Of a stretch of 64,000 nucleotides of DNA, positions 62,322 through 64,000 are shown piece by piece. Position numbers and translations under genes: made by a program. The DNA is from Streptomyces caniferus. Its GTDB lineage: Bacteria; Actinomycetota; Actinomycetes; Streptomycetales; Streptomycetaceae. Within the stretch, counting starts at the first letter, position 1, and every line of letters starts with the position of its first letter. The notes under the pieces are model-generated. The model saw only the letters and a list, made by a program, of their open reading frames with translations. It searched no databases and had not been told where the DNA came from. The DNA is taken from NCBI RefSeq assembly GCF_009811555.1, contig NZ_BLIN01000002.1, positions 558,001-622,000 of the forward strand, read 5' to 3'.

Positions 62322-64000
62322 ATGGCCACCGCGGTCGGAGAGCACGGCGTCGAATTGGAGATCGGCGGGATGACCTGCGCCTCGTGCGCCGCCCGCATCG
62401 AGAAGAAGCTCAACCGCATGGAGGGGGTCACCGCCACCGTCAACTACGCGACCGAGAAGGCCCAGGTGACCGTCGCCGGCGACAGCGGCGTCGAGGCGGC
62501 CGACCTGATCGCCACCGTGGAACGGACCGGCTACACCGCGGCCCTCCCCCGACCGCCGGCACCGGCACCGGACACCACCGGCGGCGACGGCGCCCCCGCG
62601 GACGGCCGGACCGACGCCGACGGCCTCGCCCCGCTCCGGCAGCGCCTGCTGATCTCCCTCGCGCTCTCCGTCCCGGTCGTACTGATGGCGATGGTGCCGC
62701 CCCTGCAGTTCACCAACTGGCAGTGGCTGTCGCTGACCCTGGCCGCGCCCGTGGTCGCGTACGGCGCCTGGCCGTTCCACCGGGCCGCCTGGACGAACCT
62801 GCGGCACGGCAGCGCCACGATGGACACCCTCATCTCCATGGGCACCCTCGCGGCACTGGGCTGGTCGGTGTGGGCGCTGTTCTTCGGCACCGCGGGCATG
62901 CCCGGCATGACCCACCCCTTCGAGCTGACCATCGCCCGCACGGACGGCAGCGGCAGCATCTACCTGGAGGCCGCGGCCGGTGTCACCACCTTCATCCTGG
63001 CCGGGCGCTACTTCGAGGCGCGCGCGAAGCGGAAGGCGGGTGCGGCGCTGCGGGCGCTGCTGGAGCTGGGCGCCAAGGACGTGACCGTGGTGCGCGACGG
63101 CCGGGAAGTCCGTGTCCCCATCGCCGCGTTGCGGACCGGCGACCGATTCACCGTCCGGCCCGGGGAGAAGATCGCCACCGACGGCAAGGTGCTGGAGGGC
63201 GCCTCCGCCGTGGACGCCTCGATGCTCACCGGCGAGTCCGTCCCCGTCGAGGTCTCCCCCGGCGACACCGTCACCGGGGCCACCGTCAACGCGGGCGGCC
63301 GGCTGGTCGTCGAGGCCACCCGGGTCGGCGCGGACACCCAGCTCGCCCGGATGGCGCGGCTGGTCGAGGACGCGCAGAACGGCAAGGCCGCGGCCCAGCG
63401 GCTGGCGGACCGGATCTCCGCGGTCTTCGTCCCTGCCGTGATCGTCCTCGCCCTCGGCACCCTCGGCTACTGGCTCGCCACCGGCGCGGGCGCGGTGGCC
63501 GCCTTCACGGCCGCCGTCGCCGTCCTGATCATCGCCTGCCCCTGCGCCCTGGGGCTCGCCACCCCGACCGCGCTGATGGTCGGCACCGGACGCGGCGCCC
63601 AGCTCGGCATCCTGCTCAAGGGGCCCGAGGTGCTGGAGTCGACCCGGCGGGTGGACACCGTCGTCCTGGACAAGACCGGCACGGTCACCACCGGCGTGAT
63701 GACGCTGACCGGGGTCCACGTCGCCGAGGGCGTCACCGAGCGCGAGGTGCTCCGCCTGGCCGGCGCGCTGGAGCACGCCTCCGAGCACCCCGTCGCCCGT
63801 GCCGTCGCGGCCGGCGCCGCGCAGCGGACCGGGGACGGCGACACGGGCGCGCTGCCCGCCGCCGAGGAGTTCGCGAACGTCCCTGGCCTGGGCGTCCGGG
63901 GAGTCGTCGAGGGGCACGCCGTGCTGGTCGGCCGCGCGCAGCTGCTGAAGGAGTCGGACCAGTTCCTGCCGCCCGAGCTGGCGGCCGCCAAGGCCGCGGC
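62322..64000 (+). CDS. copA: Copper-translocating P1B-type ATPase (CopA-like), 3-prime truncated by window
   Basis: The first 559 or so codons of a heavy-metal P-type ATPase; the gene runs off the right edge. It shows an N-terminal HMA domain with G-M-T-C-A-S-C (Cys19, Cys22), a Gly/Asp-rich linker, membrane helices, the actuator T-G-E-S motif, the Cu-binding C-P-C motif in helix 6 near residue 406, and the phosphorylation site D-K-T-G-T near residue 450. The CPC motif and single HMA domain indicate Cu(I) export. ATG 62322 follows GAGGAG. The upstream CsoR-like operator supports copper control. Confidence 0.93.
   Translation, partial: MATAVGEHGVELEIGGMTCASCAARIEKKLNRMEGVTATVNYATEKAQVTVAGDSGVEAADLIATVERTGYTAALPRPPAPAPDTTGGDGAPADGRTDADGLAPLRQRLLISLALSVPVVLMAMVPPLQFTNWQWLSLTLAAPVVAYGAWPFHRAAWTNLRHGSATMDTLISMGTLAALGWSVWALFFGTAGMPGMTHPFELTIARTDGSGSIYLEAAAGVTTFILAGRYFEARAKRKAGAALRALLELGAKDVTVVRDGREVRVPIAALRTGDRFTVRPGEKIATDGKVLEGASAVDASMLTGESVPVEVSPGDTVTGATVNAGGRLVVEATRVGADTQLARMARLVEDAQNGKAAAQRLADRISAVFVPAVIVLALGTLGYWLATGAGAVAAFTAAVAVLIIACPCALGLATPTALMVGTGRGAQLGILLKGPEVLESTRRVDTVVLDKTGTVTTGVMTLTGVHVAEGVTEREVLRLAGALEHASEHPVARAVAAGAAQRTGDGDTGALPAAEEFANVPGLGVRGVVEGHAVLVGRAQLLKESDQFLPPELAAAKAA

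Overview
The window is chromosomal DNA from a Streptomyces-like actinomycete. The evidence is very high GC with strongly GC-biased third codon positions, frequent GTG/TTG starts, a conservon (cvn) operon, nickel superoxide dismutase, a snapalysin/LysR pair, and an actinobacterial Kgd-type 2-oxoglutarate decarboxylase/dehydrogenase. From memory, the order sodN - amino-acid ABC transporter - malic enzyme - kgd - two-component pair - lon - cvn operon resembles the SCO5254-SCO529x part of the S. coelicolor core chromosome, read in reverse. I have not checked this by search.

Layout. 1-7 kb: a gene end, a small hypothetical, then on the minus strand a cvnABCD operon followed by a StyA-like flavoprotein monooxygenase. 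7.2-15.8 kb: PP2C-like protein, MarR regulator, secreted GH25 lysozyme, Lon with a HAIR-type operator, a pentapeptide-repeat protein, a DUF1877 protein behind a RecA-NDp-like promoter, and two membrane proteins. 15.8-22.6 kb: spermidine-synthase-like protein, response regulator and kinase, and kgd. 22.7-35.0 kb (minus strand): the most interesting block. It encodes a TIR/NB-ARC/TPR protein, an FxsB-like radical SAM/SPASM maturase, a 72-aa RiPP-like precursor with a Tyr-Glu-Asp tail, a large vWA/TPR protein, a MoxR-type AAA+ ATPase, a trypsin-like/VMAP-C protein and a Trypco1-type small protein. I read it as a vWA-MoxR-VMAP conflict-type system joined to a cyclophane-peptide pathway.

35-48 kb: DUF6104 protein, DUF4097/PadR operon, SCO6745-like protein, Clp-N-like protein with a small HTH partner and repeated operators, HutD and zinc-free quinone-oxidoreductase genes, NAD-malic enzyme, a three-gene polar amino-acid ABC importer, and a methyltransferase. 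48-54 kb: CGNR protein, sodX/sodN, then a decayed stretch (subtilase remnant, acid phosphatase without a clear start, frameshifted LuxR-type regulator) and a CPA1 antiporter. 54-64 kb: snpR/snpA, crcB-DUF190-crcB, an ICL/PEP-mutase family enzyme, CorA, an MFS exporter divergent from a WYL regulator, and the first 1.7 kb of a copper P-type ATPase behind a CsoR-like operator.

Most entries are ordinary core genes. The mobile or recently changed signals are limited to the 49.9-51.9 kb decay zone and small tandem duplications. No tRNA, rRNA, CRISPR array, insertion sequence or prophage was recognised.
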